In this document: positions 45,635 through 56,302 of the stretch, piece by piece
How the letters are laid out: every line of letters begins with the position of its first letter
Position numbering within the stretch: the stretch's first letter is position 1
NCBI RefSeq assembly: GCF_030160715.1
Contig: NZ_BSOW01000042.1
Location: forward strand, 1-64,000
Length of the DNA: 64,000 nucleotides
From: Bradyrhizobium iriomotense
GTDB taxonomy: Bacteria > Pseudomonadota > Alphaproteobacteria > Rhizobiales > Xanthobacteraceae
Direction: 5' to 3'
The notes under the pieces: generated by a model
What the model was told of the DNA's origin: nothing
Databases searched by the model: none
What the model saw: only the letters and a program-made list of their open reading frames with translations
Position numbers and translations under genes: made by a program

Positions 45635-45978
45635 TCGTGCAGAGGTGAAGGTGGGACCACGGCAGGGGAAATCCTGAAATCCATTATGTGGCCGATCATC
45701 CGATCGACGCCCGACGCTAGACCAGGGACAGCCCCAGACGAAAAAACGGAAATGCGGTATCCAACCCGCGCATCAGAGCCTGTTCACCGACGTCTTTGAG
45801 TCCCGCCTTCTCCTCTGCACGATCCATCAGCACAAGAACTTCACGATGAGTCCTCGTGGAGATGAGAAACCGTGCGCTGTGTGCTTGACTGGGGACATCA
45901 GAATGGAATGGTCCGGCCGTGCTCCGGCCCTGCCAGCACGCGAAGCTGGCAAGGGGCGCTCAAGACAAGGAGCATGCC
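45635..45978. other. Spacer between two IS110 copies
   Basis: Contains the lost tail of the first IS110 element and the non-coding left end of the second. No other gene is visible. IS110 elements encode a bridge RNA in their non-coding end, but I cannot identify one here. Confidence 0.4.
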
Positions 45979-46480
45979 ATGTCCCAGAAACTCAAGGCAG
46001 CGATTGCCGTGATCGGCATCGATATCGGCAAGAACTCGTTCCACCTCGTGGGTCATGATCCCCGCGGTGCCATCGTGCTGCGGCAGAATTGGTCACGCGG
46101 CCAGGTGGAAACGCGGCTCGCCAACCTGCCGCCGTGCTTGATCGGGATGGAGGCCTGGGTCGGCGCGCATCATCTCAGTCGCAGGCTCCAAAGGCTTAGC
46201 CACGACGCCCGCCTGATGCCGGCGAAATAAGTGCGCCCCTATTCGAAGGGACAGAAGAATGACTTCCGGGATGCGAAAGTCATCGCCGAGGCTGTCCAAC
46301 GCCCGGCCATGAAGTTCGTCGCGACCAAGACCGCCGATCAGCTCGACCTTCAGGCGCTGCACCGCGTCCGCAATCGATTGGTCGGTCAGCGTACCGGCGT
46401 CATCAATCAGATCCGTGCGTTCCTGCTGGAGCGGGGCATCGCCGTGCGGCAAGGCCTGCATTCTCTGCGGTCCGAGTCGC
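45979..46480 (+). pseudogene. IS110-family (IS1111-like) transposase, broken (second copy)
   Basis: From ATG 45979 it reads MSQKLKAAIAVIGIDIGKNS then EAWVGAHHLSRRLQRLSHDA. An in-frame TAA at 46228 interrupts it just before VRPYSKGQKNDFRDAKVIAE and VQRPAMKFVATKTADQLDLQ, and LVGQRTGVINQIRAFLLERG follows. After about 46480 the similarity ends and the structured repeat block begins. It is a different IS110 subgroup from the first copy. Confidence 0.82.
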
Positions 46481-46517
46481 CAGGCAGTCCGGGCTACGGA
46501 TTTCACACGTCCGATCC

Positions 46518-46538
46518 CCAACCAGTCCTGGTAGGTGC
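46518..46538 (+). repeat. Copy 4 of the CCAACCA-TCC-GGTAGGTGC motif
   Basis: CCAACCAGTCCTGGTAGGTG followed by C. It begins the longest version of the composite repeat, which continues through a hairpin (TGTCGGCACC/GGCCGACA, 46566-46592), GTCAGCTTTACTA and GTAAGGCTGGCC to stem-loops B and C. Confidence 0.65.
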
Positions 46539-46637
46539 CTGCGGAACTCTCCACGGGTACAACTTGTCGGCACCCTTGGGCCGACACCAGGGTGCGCTAG
46601 TCAGCTTTACTAGCTCAGGCGGTAAGGCTGGCCGCTC

Positions 46638-46709
46638 AAGTTAGCGGCGCGTGGTAGGGACAGCGCTTGTCGTACGCAAAAAGCGCCGAGTCACGTCGCT
46701 ACTAGCTTC
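46638..46709 (+). repeat. Structured repeat, copy B
   Basis: Arms AAGTTAGCGGCG and CGTCGCTACTAGCTTC pair imperfectly. Inside are GTGGTAGGGACA and CCGAGTCACGT, with inner stem GCGCTT/AAGCGC around a short loop. Confidence 0.7.
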
Positions 46710-46712
46710 ACC

Positions 46713-46784
46713 GGCAGCGCGGGCGTGGTAGGGACAGCTTTCGCTCTACTCACCGGGCGGGGGCCGAGTCACGTCCGCGCTGCC
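46713..46784 (+). repeat. Structured repeat, copy C
   Basis: Arms GGCAGCGCGG and CCGCGCTGCC pair perfectly but share no sequence with the arms of copies A, B and D1. The internal motifs GTGGTAGGGACAG and CCGAGTCACGT are unchanged. Confidence 0.7.
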
Positions 46785-46890
46785 TCCGATTTGGCGAAAC
46801 ACCATTCGCCGACTGGGTATGATAGGCGCCCATACTCCCTGGGCAAAGCCGTTCCGTCCGGACGGATCCGTATTTGGCACAGAGGTCGAT

Positions 46891-47397
46891 GTGACTGAAC
46901 CGATGACGCCGCTGCAGACAATCAGCGACTGGTTCGAAAAGCAGCACGCACAAATACAAGGCGAGATCACTGCCGGCATAGCCTTGCTTTTGGACTTCGA
47001 CGATGCGGACTTTCTCGCACTCGACAACGAAGAGCAAGGTGAGTTTATCCGGCAATGGCTAAGCGAGGTGGGATTGCCTACCTATGCGGTCGTCGGGCGT
47101 GCTTTGACGTTCCGAGCTTGTTTTGAGTATTTCGCGGAGTTCAGGTTCACGGAGGTTTGGTGGAAGCAATCCGAAGAACTATTTCGTGAAGCTCTCGAAG
47201 AGACTAAAGGTAACCCTCATTCAGATGCTGCCCGTTTTGCTCCAACTGCACAGAGACTCCTTGACGATATGCCCGCTCGAAAAAGTAGATGGATCGAAGT
47301 CAGGCAGTCTTGGAGAGAATTGGCCGACGGAAGTCTAACACCTAGCGCTCTCAGGAAATGGGTCACCTCGCAAATGGGCGACGCTGACAATGATTGA
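46891..47397 (+). CDS. Hypothetical protein, 168 aa (tandem paralog 1)
   Basis: GTG 46891 was chosen because GAGG lies five bases upstream (MTEPMTPLQTISDWFEKQHA). The protein is acidic and helical: ALLLDFDDADFLALDNEEQG, EFIRQWLSEVGLPTYAVVGR, ALTFRACFEYFAEF, FAPTAQRLLDDMPARKSRWI. It is clearly homologous to the protein at 47856 over its whole length (GRALTF, RMLD/RLLDDMPARK, W-Trp helices). There is no membrane segment, signal peptide or known catalytic motif. Function unknown. Confidence 0.68.
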   Translation: MTEPMTPLQTISDWFEKQHAQIQGEITAGIALLLDFDDADFLALDNEEQGEFIRQWLSEVGLPTYAVVGRALTFRACFEYFAEFRFTEVWWKQSEELFREALEETKGNPHSDAARFAPTAQRLLDDMPARKSRWIEVRQSWRELADGSLTPSALRKWVTSQMGDADND

Positions 47398-47855
47398 GCG
47401 GGGCAGCGGATTTGTTAAGCGACTTGGGCATCGGGGACATGGCGTACGGCAAAGCTACCCCGCTCCTAGCTGTTCAGCCACGTTCTTGATGAAACATTTT
47501 CTAACTGTCGTTCCGCGGACAAAACGGCATAGCTCTCAAGATTGCGTCGCGCCCTTTGTGCTTTGCCTCACAGGGACGCCGCAGCGATTATGCGGCACAT
47601 GCCGAATGAGCTGAGGAGCGGCAGCATTAGCTCTGAAGCGGATATAGCGGCGCTTTTGGCTGTCTGGCGAGCGAATGAGGGCATGTTGAGTGCTACACGC
47701 CCATTTCGTAGGACGGCTCCCCGGATCAAATTGACTTTCAGTCACCCTGCAAATTCTGGTGGTTGACCAGCGCGGTGTTCTCTAGGCCGAATTGCTTTCA
47801 AGCCCACCCTGCACCAGTCGCGCAATCACGACTGCAAGGAAGGAGAGCCAAAGCT
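47398..47855. other. Spacer between the paralogs, nothing recognised
   Basis: A frame at 47590-47766 (RHMPNELRSGSISSEADIAA, LLAVWRANEGML) reads smoothly but has no known family or good start. No other feature. Confidence 0.4.
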
Positions 47856-48323
47856 TTGTCTCCACTCGTAGCAATCACCCGTTGGTTGGAGTCACAGGAT
47901 CTGGACATGCAGCTCGAGATCGCGGGCTTCGCGACCTTCTTGATGTTCGGTGATGATGACGTTCTCTCGCTCGGCGAATCGGGCCGGCTCGAATTCCTTC
48001 ATCGATGGTTAAACGAGCCGGACTTGGTATCACCCGGAGGGCGTGCTTTGACCTTCCAAATGCACTTCGATTGGTTTGTCGAGGATAGAATGTCGGACGA
48101 CGGATGGAAGCGAACCGAAGACCTGATGCGTAAAAATTTGAACGAGGCTAAGCGCGACCGGAAGTTCGCGGCTGCGCGCAAAGCGCAAAGGATGTTAGAT
48201 CTTCTGCCCGCTCGAAAGGAGTGCTGGAACCATGTCTTGAAATCCTGGAACGCCTTGACTGCGACTTACCTAACCCACGAGGCTCTTACAAGCTGGACCG
48301 CCGCCGAGACGCGTAGGGCCTGA
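47856..48323 (+). CDS. Hypothetical protein, 155 aa (tandem paralog 2)
   Basis: TTG 47856 has AAGGAGAG nine bases upstream, and the product (LSPLVAITRWLESQDLDMQL) then lines up with the start of paralog 1. It continues FGDDDVLSLGESGRLEFLHR, WLNEPDLVSPGGRALTFQMH, RKAQRMLDLLPARKECWNHV. The family is unknown to me. Keeping two copies in a decayed neighbourhood suggests they are useful or part of a mobile cargo. Confidence 0.68.
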   Translation: MSPLVAITRWLESQDLDMQLEIAGFATFLMFGDDDVLSLGESGRLEFLHRWLNEPDLVSPGGRALTFQMHFDWFVEDRMSDDGWKRTEDLMRKNLNEAKRDRKFAAARKAQRMLDLLPARKECWNHVLKSWNALTATYLTHEALTSWTAAETRRA

Positions 48324-49260
48324 AGGTCGTTTCGAGTACGGTCTTCCTGTGGGTACGCTGGGGTCACCTCCCCGCGATCAGCGCCAGTTCACGAGCGTGT
48401 TCGCTGACGGTTGAAGTCATCCCCCTCGCCCTCGCCTTTGCAGCTCAGCTGGGAACCAATACCGCACCCAATGAGGGCCTCATCCTGGCTGTGCGCCATG
48501 AGCACGCCCACAGCGAAATCTCGGGATTATTGCTGGGTGAGTTCAAGCCGGTCGACTTAGGTACCCAGATCTCAATGGGGCTAGCTAGGCCGTTAGTACG
48601 TGCCGTCGATGAGTTTCACAGGTCGAGCATCGTCAAGGCCTTCCGGTGGCGCTCAGCGAGAGTGAAACGCTCGTACCGCCACAGGCGGCCTGGTAGCTCG
48701 CGAAGATTGTCGGCTTCGGGCCAATGTCGAAAGGCGACGCATGTACCGAAGTTCGTGCGAGCATCAATCAATTCTTCGTGGTCCGGCACGCCGCCTGCTT
48801 CGGTTGCGGCGGCATCTCCGATGAGGCGGGACGGCGATGTTAGGGAGCGAACCTTGTCCCCTGTCGGCTCCCACCGATCTTCGGTGAGGCGCAATGGAAC
48901 AGCAGATTCGAGCTGCCTCTGCTGGCAGTAGCATTTGCTTACAAGCAGCGGGCGCGACGTTTTCGGCGTATATGAACGACGGTGGATTCGGTAGGATTCG
49001 CGTTTCCGTTAGCGGGCATAGAGCAAAGGGATATGATCCGAAGCTCCATCAGCGGTGTGCGGCCGCACATAGGTTATCTTTTCGGGCCGCATTGGCAGCG
49101 GAGCCGCGATAGATGACCTGTAAATCGGATTCGATACCAAGAACCTCATCGTTGCTTTTGAACCTTTGGAAGATCGCGATCGAATCTTTAACTGTTCAAG
49201 AGAGATGGGCTTAGCAGACACGCTCGGGTTGGGCTTGCATGAAGCGGCGAGAGCAACACA
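48324..49260. other. About 0.9 kb without a supported gene
   Basis: Short frames on both strands (for example 48616-48894 minus, LWRYERFTLAERHRKALTML) have no recognised family. Probably decayed DNA. Confidence 0.45.
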
Positions 49261-49377
49261 ATGGACATTGGCTCCATAAGCGCGTTGGAATTAGTAACCT
49301 TGGGAATTGCCTCGGCCCTTCTCCTTGCAGTTGTCGTCGGCTGGTGGTGGGCTACTCGGGACTTCCGCGATTTGTAG
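49261..49377 (+). CDS. Small single-span membrane protein, 38 aa
   Basis: The frame MDIGSISALELVTLGIASAL continues LLAVVVGWWWATRDFRDL and stops. It has one strong transmembrane helix ending in WWW and a charged C-terminus, typical of small bacterial membrane proteins. GCGAGAG lies upstream. I have no comparison to prove it is expressed. Confidence 0.4.
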   Translation: MDIGSISALELVTLGIASALLLAVVVGWWWATRDFRDL

Positions 49378-49439
49378 CTGAGGTTACCTCTCCGTGAGCG
49401 TCTGCTTGGCGGGACAAAAGTGTTCTAGGCGTGAGGTTT

Positions 49440-49640
49440 TTATTCGGAAACATAGCCTGAATTTTTGAGATAGTTGGCACATTCCTCTTTGGAGAAGATA
49501 TCGAGGAGTTCGCCGACCTTGCGCCACGTTGGTCGACATCGCGTGTCTGCGCGGCTCGCATCAGGTGTTTGAGCTTGACGAAGCCCTGCTCGATCGGATT
49601 GAGGTCGGGCTGTAGGGCGGCAGCATAGATGCGCTCCTGT
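49440..49640 (-). pseudogene. IS630-family transposase, C-terminal fragment
   Basis: The minus strand reads LQPDLNPIEQGFVKLKHLMR in one frame, matching the IS630 block SPDLNPIEQVFAKLKHLLRK with the catalytic Glu. In a shifted frame GELLDIFSKEECANYLKNSG follows. Only the last ~70 residues remain. It is a different IS630 lineage from the element at 52021-53517. Confidence 0.7.
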
Positions 49641-50011
49641 TGCGCGGTTAGCGCTGCCAGGAGCGGGCGAACTGGAAGCGGGTAGTGCTCCTGCGCTTTA
49701 GTACGTTTCCGGCGATCACACCAGCCAGCCTCAAGGCGGAAGACCAACGCCTCAACACACCCCACGCAAATGTCCGAACTTCGCGACGGCCGCAGAGGCA
49801 TTCTTCGCAACCGTTGCACTTCAAACGTGGATCCATCGGGCGGACGCACTGCAATGCCCCAAATCGGCAATTGTCGCGATGGTAGGCCGGCGACGGTGAC
49901 GACTACTGTATCTGGTAGGTCTGTTGTTCCCCGGCATGAGCTAGTGAGTAGATCCTTTTTCACAGACATGCCTCGCGCACCGAAAGTGCGGGCCCGGATA
50001 GGAGAAACTTG

Positions 50012-51574
50012 ATGCAGTTGACCGCGCTGCGCCGCACCTCTCTAGCGCTGATCCTGTTTGCCTGCGGAGTGACGGGGAGCGCGCAGGCCGACGATCCGCC
50101 GCCGCGCCCAGAGGCCACGACGCCGGCCGGCCAGAAGGGCGGCTCCGGCGAACGCGCCGGCCAAGCGCCGAGTACGCCGTCAGCGGCCGAGCAGCATCGC
50201 CTGCCGCCGGACTCTAGCACTGGGCAAACGCTTGAGCTCCCTGGGCGGACGCTCTCTTTCGTCGCGACCGCCGGCTCTATCCGCCTGTTTGACGACAAGG
50301 GCGAGCCGCAGGCCGACATCGTCTATACCTCGTATCAGCTTGACGGCACCAATCGCAGCACGCGCCCGGTAACATTCTTCTTCAACGGCGGACCGGGCTC
50401 ATCATCGGCCTGGCTACAGCTTGGCAATGCCGGACCCTGGCGGCTGCCGATCAATGCTGACGAGGTGACGCCATCGACATTTCCGGAGGTGATGCCAAAC
50501 GCGGAGACTTGGCTCGATTTCACCGATCTTGTGTTTATCGACCCCGTTGGCACCGGCTATAGCCGTTTCGTGGCGACCGGCGAGGATGTGCGCAAGCGGC
50601 TCTATTCCCTTGACGGCGACGTCAACGCGCTCGCGCTGGTAGTCCGCCGCTGGCTTGAAAAGCATGACCGGCTGTTGTCGCCGAAATATCTCGCGGGTGA
50701 AAGCTATGGCGGCATTCGTGGACCAAAGCTTGTCCGCCAGCTGCAGATGCGACAGGGCATAGGCGTCAAGGGCCTAATCATGGTCTCGCCGGCGTTCGAC
50801 TACAGCCAGTACGCTAGCACGAGCCTTCTGCAATACGTTGCAAGGCTGCCAAGCTATGTCGCGACGCTGCGTGAAGCCAAGAGTTCGGTCAAGAATTCGG
50901 TAAAGCGATCCGATCTCGCTGACGTGGAAGCTTATGCACGCGGCGAGTTTCTGGTCGACCTCATCAAAGGCCAGGCGGACAAGGAAGCGACCATGCGTCT
51001 GGCCGATAAGACTGCGGCGCTGACCGGCATCGACCAGGCGGTGAGTCGCAGGCTCGCGGGCAGATTCGATCTCGCCGAGTTTCGCCGTGAGTTCGATCGT
51101 AAGAATGGCAAGTTAATCGGTAACTATGACGCCTCGGTGCGTGGCCTTGATCCCTATCCGGACTCCGATTTCCACCTTTCCGGCGATCCCTCGAGCGATA
51201 CCCTGTTGGCACCTCTAACCAGCGCCACTGTCGATCTCCTTGCGCGCAAGCTAAACTGGCGGCCAGACGGCTCCTATGAGCTGGCCAACGGCACGGTCGT
51301 GCAGGCTTGGGATTTCGGCCGCAGGCCTCCGGAGTCGCTATCTGAGCTACGCCATATCCTCGCAACGGACCCGAAGATGAAATTGCTGGTCGGGCACGGC
51401 CTGTTTGACCTCGTCACGCCCTATCTCGGATCACAGATCGTGCTCGACCAATTGCCGCCATTTGCCTCGGCACCCCGCGTCAAACTTGTAGTCTTTCCGG
51501 GCGGCCACATGTTCTATTCACGAGACGCCTCGCGCCAAGCGTTTCGTGCAGAGGTCGAAGCGATAATGAAGTAA
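50012..51574 (+). CDS. S10-family serine carboxypeptidase-like protein
   Basis: This is a protein of 520 aa from ATG 50012 with AGGAG upstream. A signal peptide (LRRTSLALILFACGVTGSAQ and ADD) directs it to the periplasm. A Pro/Ser-rich linker follows. The peptidase domain has NGGPGSSSAWLQLGNAGPW (oxyanion region), the nucleophile Ser in YLAGESYGGIRG, Asp in LVGHGLFDLVTPY and His in FPGGHMFYSRD, so the catalytic triad is complete. The family cleaves residues from peptide C-termini. The gene is complete and monocistronic, and the natural substrate is unknown. Confidence 0.9.
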   Translation: MQLTALRRTSLALILFACGVTGSAQADDPPPRPEATTPAGQKGGSGERAGQAPSTPSAAEQHRLPPDSSTGQTLELPGRTLSFVATAGSIRLFDDKGEPQADIVYTSYQLDGTNRSTRPVTFFFNGGPGSSSAWLQLGNAGPWRLPINADEVTPSTFPEVMPNAETWLDFTDLVFIDPVGTGYSRFVATGEDVRKRLYSLDGDVNALALVVRRWLEKHDRLLSPKYLAGESYGGIRGPKLVRQLQMRQGIGVKGLIMVSPAFDYSQYASTSLLQYVARLPSYVATLREAKSSVKNSVKRSDLADVEAYARGEFLVDLIKGQADKEATMRLADKTAALTGIDQAVSRRLAGRFDLAEFRREFDRKNGKLIGNYDASVRGLDPYPDSDFHLSGDPSSDTLLAPLTSATVDLLARKLNWRPDGSYELANGTVVQAWDFGRRPPESLSELRHILATDPKMKLLVGHGLFDLVTPYLGSQIVLDQLPPFASAPRVKLVVFPGGHMFYSRDASRQAFRAEVEAIMK

Positions 51575-51699
51575 CGCGGATGGCGAACTCGGTCACAAGC
51601 GGGCTCGCGTTCGCACTCGCATAGCTATAATTTCTCAGCGAGACGCAGATGAAATCCTAGGCTCTCGTGAGCGAGCAATCCTAGCGAGGGGGCACGCCG

Positions 51700-51960
51700 G
51701 AGATCAGGCATTCTCAATTGTGGTATCGCCTCCATGATCGTTGTGATGGCAGCGCCGACAAGTAAGGACGATGGGCTCGGGGTGAAAACCATCCGTACTG
51801 ATCTCAGGCGCACGAATCATGCGCGGGCGAAAGGTCCTGCATGAGCAGGTCCGCATTCTCGCCCTCGCGCTTACCGGTGAAGACAACAATCATTGAGCGC
51901 GAGACTAGCGTTGGTCCGTTGAGGACATGGCGGCTGGCAGGCAATCTGCAAGCGAGCGGA
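51700..51960 (-). pseudogene. IS1-like DDE transposase fragment
   Basis: In shifting frames the minus strand reads KREGENADLLMQDLSP and then PEISTDGFHPEP, similar to the NA-ALLTDLSERLRNRVQLTTDG-type block with the second Asp of IS1-like transposases. The rest is missing. Confidence 0.45.
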
Positions 51961-52020
51961 ATTCGAAGGCCGGAATGAGCCCGTGCATCGGTCAAAAAAC
52001 AACCATTACAAGCCAATTAG

Positions 52021-52320
52021 CTAGTGCCTCGGCACAGAGGTTTCGACGGTTTGATCCGGGGCTTGCAAGACGGGGAGGTCTTCGGGCGATACGAGGACCT
52101 GGATGCTGCGTGAGGCGCCTGGCGTTCTGCGGATGAGACCGTTGCGCTCAAGGGCGAGACTCATCTGGTGCACGGTCGGCGGCGTGACGCCGAAAAACCG
52201 TTGAATGTCGCGTTCAGCCGGCGGCTGCCGGTTGAGGCGGATATAGGCGTCGATGAACGCCAGATATTGGCCCTGCTTGGCGGTGAAGCGGGGCGCGGCT
52301 CTGCCAGACATTTGATTCAT
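52021..52320 (-). CDS. LexA-type winged-helix DNA-binding protein inside the IS630 element
   Basis: This is a protein of 99 aa (ATG 52320; an in-frame GTG at 52344 is possible). FTAKQGQYLAFIDAYIRLNR, PPAERDIQRFFGVTPPTVHQ and LALERNGLIRRTPGASRSIQ form a LexA N-terminal DNA-binding domain. The LexA protease domain is absent. Its stop codon lies in the left inverted repeat and its start is 37 bases from the divergent transposase start, so it probably controls the transposase promoter. Confidence 0.78.
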   Translation of the reverse strand: MNQMSGRAAPRFTAKQGQYLAFIDAYIRLNRQPPAERDIQRFFGVTPPTVHQMSLALERNGLIRRTPGASRSIQVLVSPEDLPVLQAPDQTVETSVPRH

Positions 52321-52357
52321 CAGTCGATTCACCTCTGCCTCCACGACGGAGGCTGCG

Positions 52358-53517
<1,160 letters not shown>

Positions 53518-53737
53518 TTTCGCTCTCACCCTATCGCAAGAGGTTAATCGGATGCGCATGGCGAGAATACACCACGCCGAAAGAGCACGGAAACTCGAGA
53601 GGACGCCTAAAGGTTGCCTCGAGAGATCGGCGCGGGTGTTTTTGATCCGCGCCTTGGCGAGTCCGAGCCGTCACCGGCCCAGGACAGCGCTTCTCTATCC
53701 GAGCGAACGGTTGCCCGCAGCGTCCCCGCCTCAGTCG

Positions 53738-55498
53738 TCAACTCAGGTGATATTTGTTGATGAGTTCGCCAAGCTCAGTAGCCTTGATCTTTTTCAGAAT
53801 AAGTTTGCGCAGGAACGCAGGTCCCGGGATCTCAATTTCAGTGCCGTCACGCAGTCTACCCATCGCTGCAAGCAACTTGCGAATATCATAGGTCGAGTTG
53901 AATACCTCGGGCACGCCACGTTCAATCTTGAGGAGGATATAAACGGCTTCCATCGCCGTCCGAACGGAGTATTCCGTCGTGAAGATACAATCCCGTTCAC
54001 CCGACTCCGCGAACTGGCCGATGAAGGCGAAATTAACCGCCTCTTTCGGCACAACATCTGGCCGGTCGCCCGCCTGCCGCGGCATGAAGAAGGACGTGAC
54101 GTAGGGCATCATCACCGGCACCGCCTTGGCGGCCCCAGCGGCGAGCTCCGGTATGCTCGCGACCGGCACACCGAGGTGATAAATCCATTCTTGCGTGATT
54201 TCCTCGCCGGTACAATCTTGCATCGGTTTCCTCACGTAGTCGCCGGCTCTATCGACGAATAGTGAATAGACCCAGACGACGACTTGATCGCTGGGCTGGT
54301 GCTTGAAATGCGGCTGGCGGTTTGTGGTCCAACTGAGCAACCAGCTCGAATCTTTCACCGTAACGATGCCTCCTGTGACAACCTTGCCGCTGAACGGATC
54401 GCGTTTGGCGATCTTGTGGATGTATGGCGGAATGCGTCCATCCAGGGTCGTGATCGTCGCCGATTCCCATTTGCTTGCAGAGATATTGCCGCAAAAGACA
54501 TTTGGGCGTCCAAAGGCGGCATCCTTGGCCGCAATACGCCGCCACAGATCCCAGGCGGGCGCCGGTCCTTCGTTGAGCCTGGCGGCCGTGTGATGGTCCC
54601 CCATGTCCGAGTTTTCGGTCAGCGACCCGATCGTCATGAAAACTAGGTCGTCGGCGCCAACAACGAGGCTGCCCTCAATGCCATCCTCCAGCCAGCGGAT
54701 GGTTGTGGCTTGCTTACGTCCGCGCTTTATATCGAAATCGATATCGGTGACTTCGACTCCGTAGCGAAAGTTGACGCCCTGCTCCTGCAGCCATTTGCAT
54801 AACGGCAGAACAAGCGATTCATACTGATTGTACTTGGTAAACTTCAGAGTGCTGAAATCCGGCAGGCCGCCGATATGGTGGATGAATCGATGCAGATAAA
54901 GCTTCATCTCAAGGGCCGAATGCCATTCTTCAAAGGCGAACATGGTCCGCCAATAGAGCCAGAAATTGCTGTTGAAGAAATCCCTCCCGAACACTTCGTC
55001 GATGCGCTTGGTCTCCATCTGCTTACGAGTGGCAAGAAAAAGGGCAATCAGCTCTTTCTGGGCCTCTTCGGTCAGAGTGAAGAGGCCATCGGTATGGGCG
55101 TCCTGCCCTTGGTTCACCGTCGCCCGCTGTAGTGTGTAGTTCGGATCATCCTTGTTCAGCCAGTAAAACTCGTCGAGCACGCTGGCGCCTTCAAGTTCGA
55201 GCGATGGGATCGAGCGAAACAGATCCCAGAGGCACTCGAAATGATCCTCCATCTCTCTACCACCTCGAATCACGAATCCCCTTTCCGGATCCTGACTACC
55301 GTCCAACGCGCCCCCCGGAACCTTCTGTCGTTCGAGGATGTTGATACGGTCGCCACGCATTTGCCCGTCGCGGATCAAGAAGGCCGCGCCGGAGAGCGCA
55401 GCCAACCCCGAACCAACGAACCAAGCCGTCTTGCTATCCACGCCGGCGGGTTTGCGGGGCCGAGCAAAAGCTTCGTAATTTCCACTGCTGTAATACAT
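53738..55498 (-). CDS. ohyA: Oleate hydratase
   Basis: This is a protein of 586 aa from ATG 55498 (MYYSSGNYEAFARPRKPAGV), the usual start of this family; a TTG ten codons upstream is an alternative. The FAD-binding motif is AWFVGSGLAALSGAAFLIRD, followed by RGGREMEDHFECLWDLFRSI. The central and C-terminal parts (NEGPAPAWDLWRRIAAKDAA, FAFIGQFAESGERDCIFTTE) are highly typical. It adds water to the cis-9 double bond of oleic acid to give 10-hydroxystearate, which can detoxify unsaturated fatty acids. It is the second gene of an operon with the SDR gene. Confidence 0.93.
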   Translation of the reverse strand: MYYSSGNYEAFARPRKPAGVDSKTAWFVGSGLAALSGAAFLIRDGQMRGDRINILERQKVPGGALDGSQDPERGFVIRGGREMEDHFECLWDLFRSIPSLELEGASVLDEFYWLNKDDPNYTLQRATVNQGQDAHTDGLFTLTEEAQKELIALFLATRKQMETKRIDEVFGRDFFNSNFWLYWRTMFAFEEWHSALEMKLYLHRFIHHIGGLPDFSTLKFTKYNQYESLVLPLCKWLQEQGVNFRYGVEVTDIDFDIKRGRKQATTIRWLEDGIEGSLVVGADDLVFMTIGSLTENSDMGDHHTAARLNEGPAPAWDLWRRIAAKDAAFGRPNVFCGNISASKWESATITTLDGRIPPYIHKIAKRDPFSGKVVTGGIVTVKDSSWLLSWTTNRQPHFKHQPSDQVVVWVYSLFVDRAGDYVRKPMQDCTGEEITQEWIYHLGVPVASIPELAAGAAKAVPVMMPYVTSFFMPRQAGDRPDVVPKEAVNFAFIGQFAESGERDCIFTTEYSVRTAMEAVYILLKIERGVPEVFNSTYDIRKLLAAMGRLRDGTEIEIPGPAFLRKLILKKIKATELGELINKYHLS

Positions 55499-55543
55499 CG
55501 CGCCATTCCATCTCGTTTGTTGTGACAATCCGTCTGCTGATAG

Positions 55544-56302
55544 TCAGAAGATGTTTTCGACCGCCTGACACTTTTGTGGGACGCCGATCGTCAGACCGCC
55601 ATCGACGACGATTTCGGAGCCGGTGAGATAGGAGGACTCGTCGCTGAGCAGGAACAAGACTGCCTGTGACACCTCCTGCGGCTCGGCTGGCCGCCCGAGC
55701 GGAATTGGAAAACTGGAAAAATCGAAGTTCTCTGTCATCCGAGTATTGATGAGGCCCGGATGGATAGAGTTTATGCGAACGCCGGACGCGGCGGCCTCCA
55801 AGGCGGCGGATTTCGTAATGCCCCGCACGCCGAACTTGGAAGCAACATAAGCGTGAAGCCCGGGACTACCCCTCAGCCCCTCGACCGACGAGATGTTGAC
55901 GATCGAGCCTCCGCCCGCGCGGCGCATGGCAGGTAGGGCAGTCTGCATTCCCAAGAATACGCCGGTGAGATTGACAGCCAGGGTCTTCTCCCACTGGTCC
56001 AGCGGGAACCGCTCGATGGGAGCCATGCTGGCTATGCCTGCATTGTTGACGAGACCGTGCAGCGCGCCGAACTTGCTCTCCGCAGCCGCGATCGCCTGGC
56101 ACCATTCCTCTGGCTGAGCGACGTCTTGACGGACATAGATCGCGGATGAGCCAAGTTCGGCCGCGAATGCCTCTCCTTCTTGGTGAAGAATATCGGTGAT
56201 CACGACTTTCGCTCCCTCGGCTACCAGCAGGCGCGCATGAGCGGCCCCCATCCCTCGAGCCCCGCCGGTTACCAGAATGACTTTTTCGCTCACACGTCCC
56301 AT
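55544..56302 (-). CDS. Short-chain dehydrogenase/reductase
   Basis: This is a classical SDR of 252 aa: NAD-binding VTGGARGMGAAHARLLVAEG, NNAGIASM, catalytic Ser in IVNISSVEGLRG, and Tyr/Lys in HAYVASKFGVRG. The C-terminus has TGSEIVVDGGLTIG. It lies 45 bases upstream of the oleate hydratase start and is in the same operon, so oxidation of the 10-hydroxy group is a plausible role. Sequence alone does not prove the substrate; a 3-alpha/20-beta-hydroxysteroid dehydrogenase-like activity is also possible. Confidence 0.88.
   Translation of the reverse strand: MGRVSEKVILVTGGARGMGAAHARLLVAEGAKVVITDILHQEGEAFAAELGSSAIYVRQDVAQPEEWCQAIAAAESKFGALHGLVNNAGIASMAPIERFPLDQWEKTLAVNLTGVFLGMQTALPAMRRAGGGSIVNISSVEGLRGSPGLHAYVASKFGVRGITKSAALEAAASGVRINSIHPGLINTRMTENFDFSSFPIPLGRPAEPQEVSQAVLFLLSDESSYLTGSEIVVDGGLTIGVPQKCQAVENIF

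Noticed and set aside
46606..46624. tts-box-like GTCAGCTTTACTAGCTCA
   Set aside because: The spacing between the two halves is two bases short and the CG is missing; it is better explained as part of the composite repeat.
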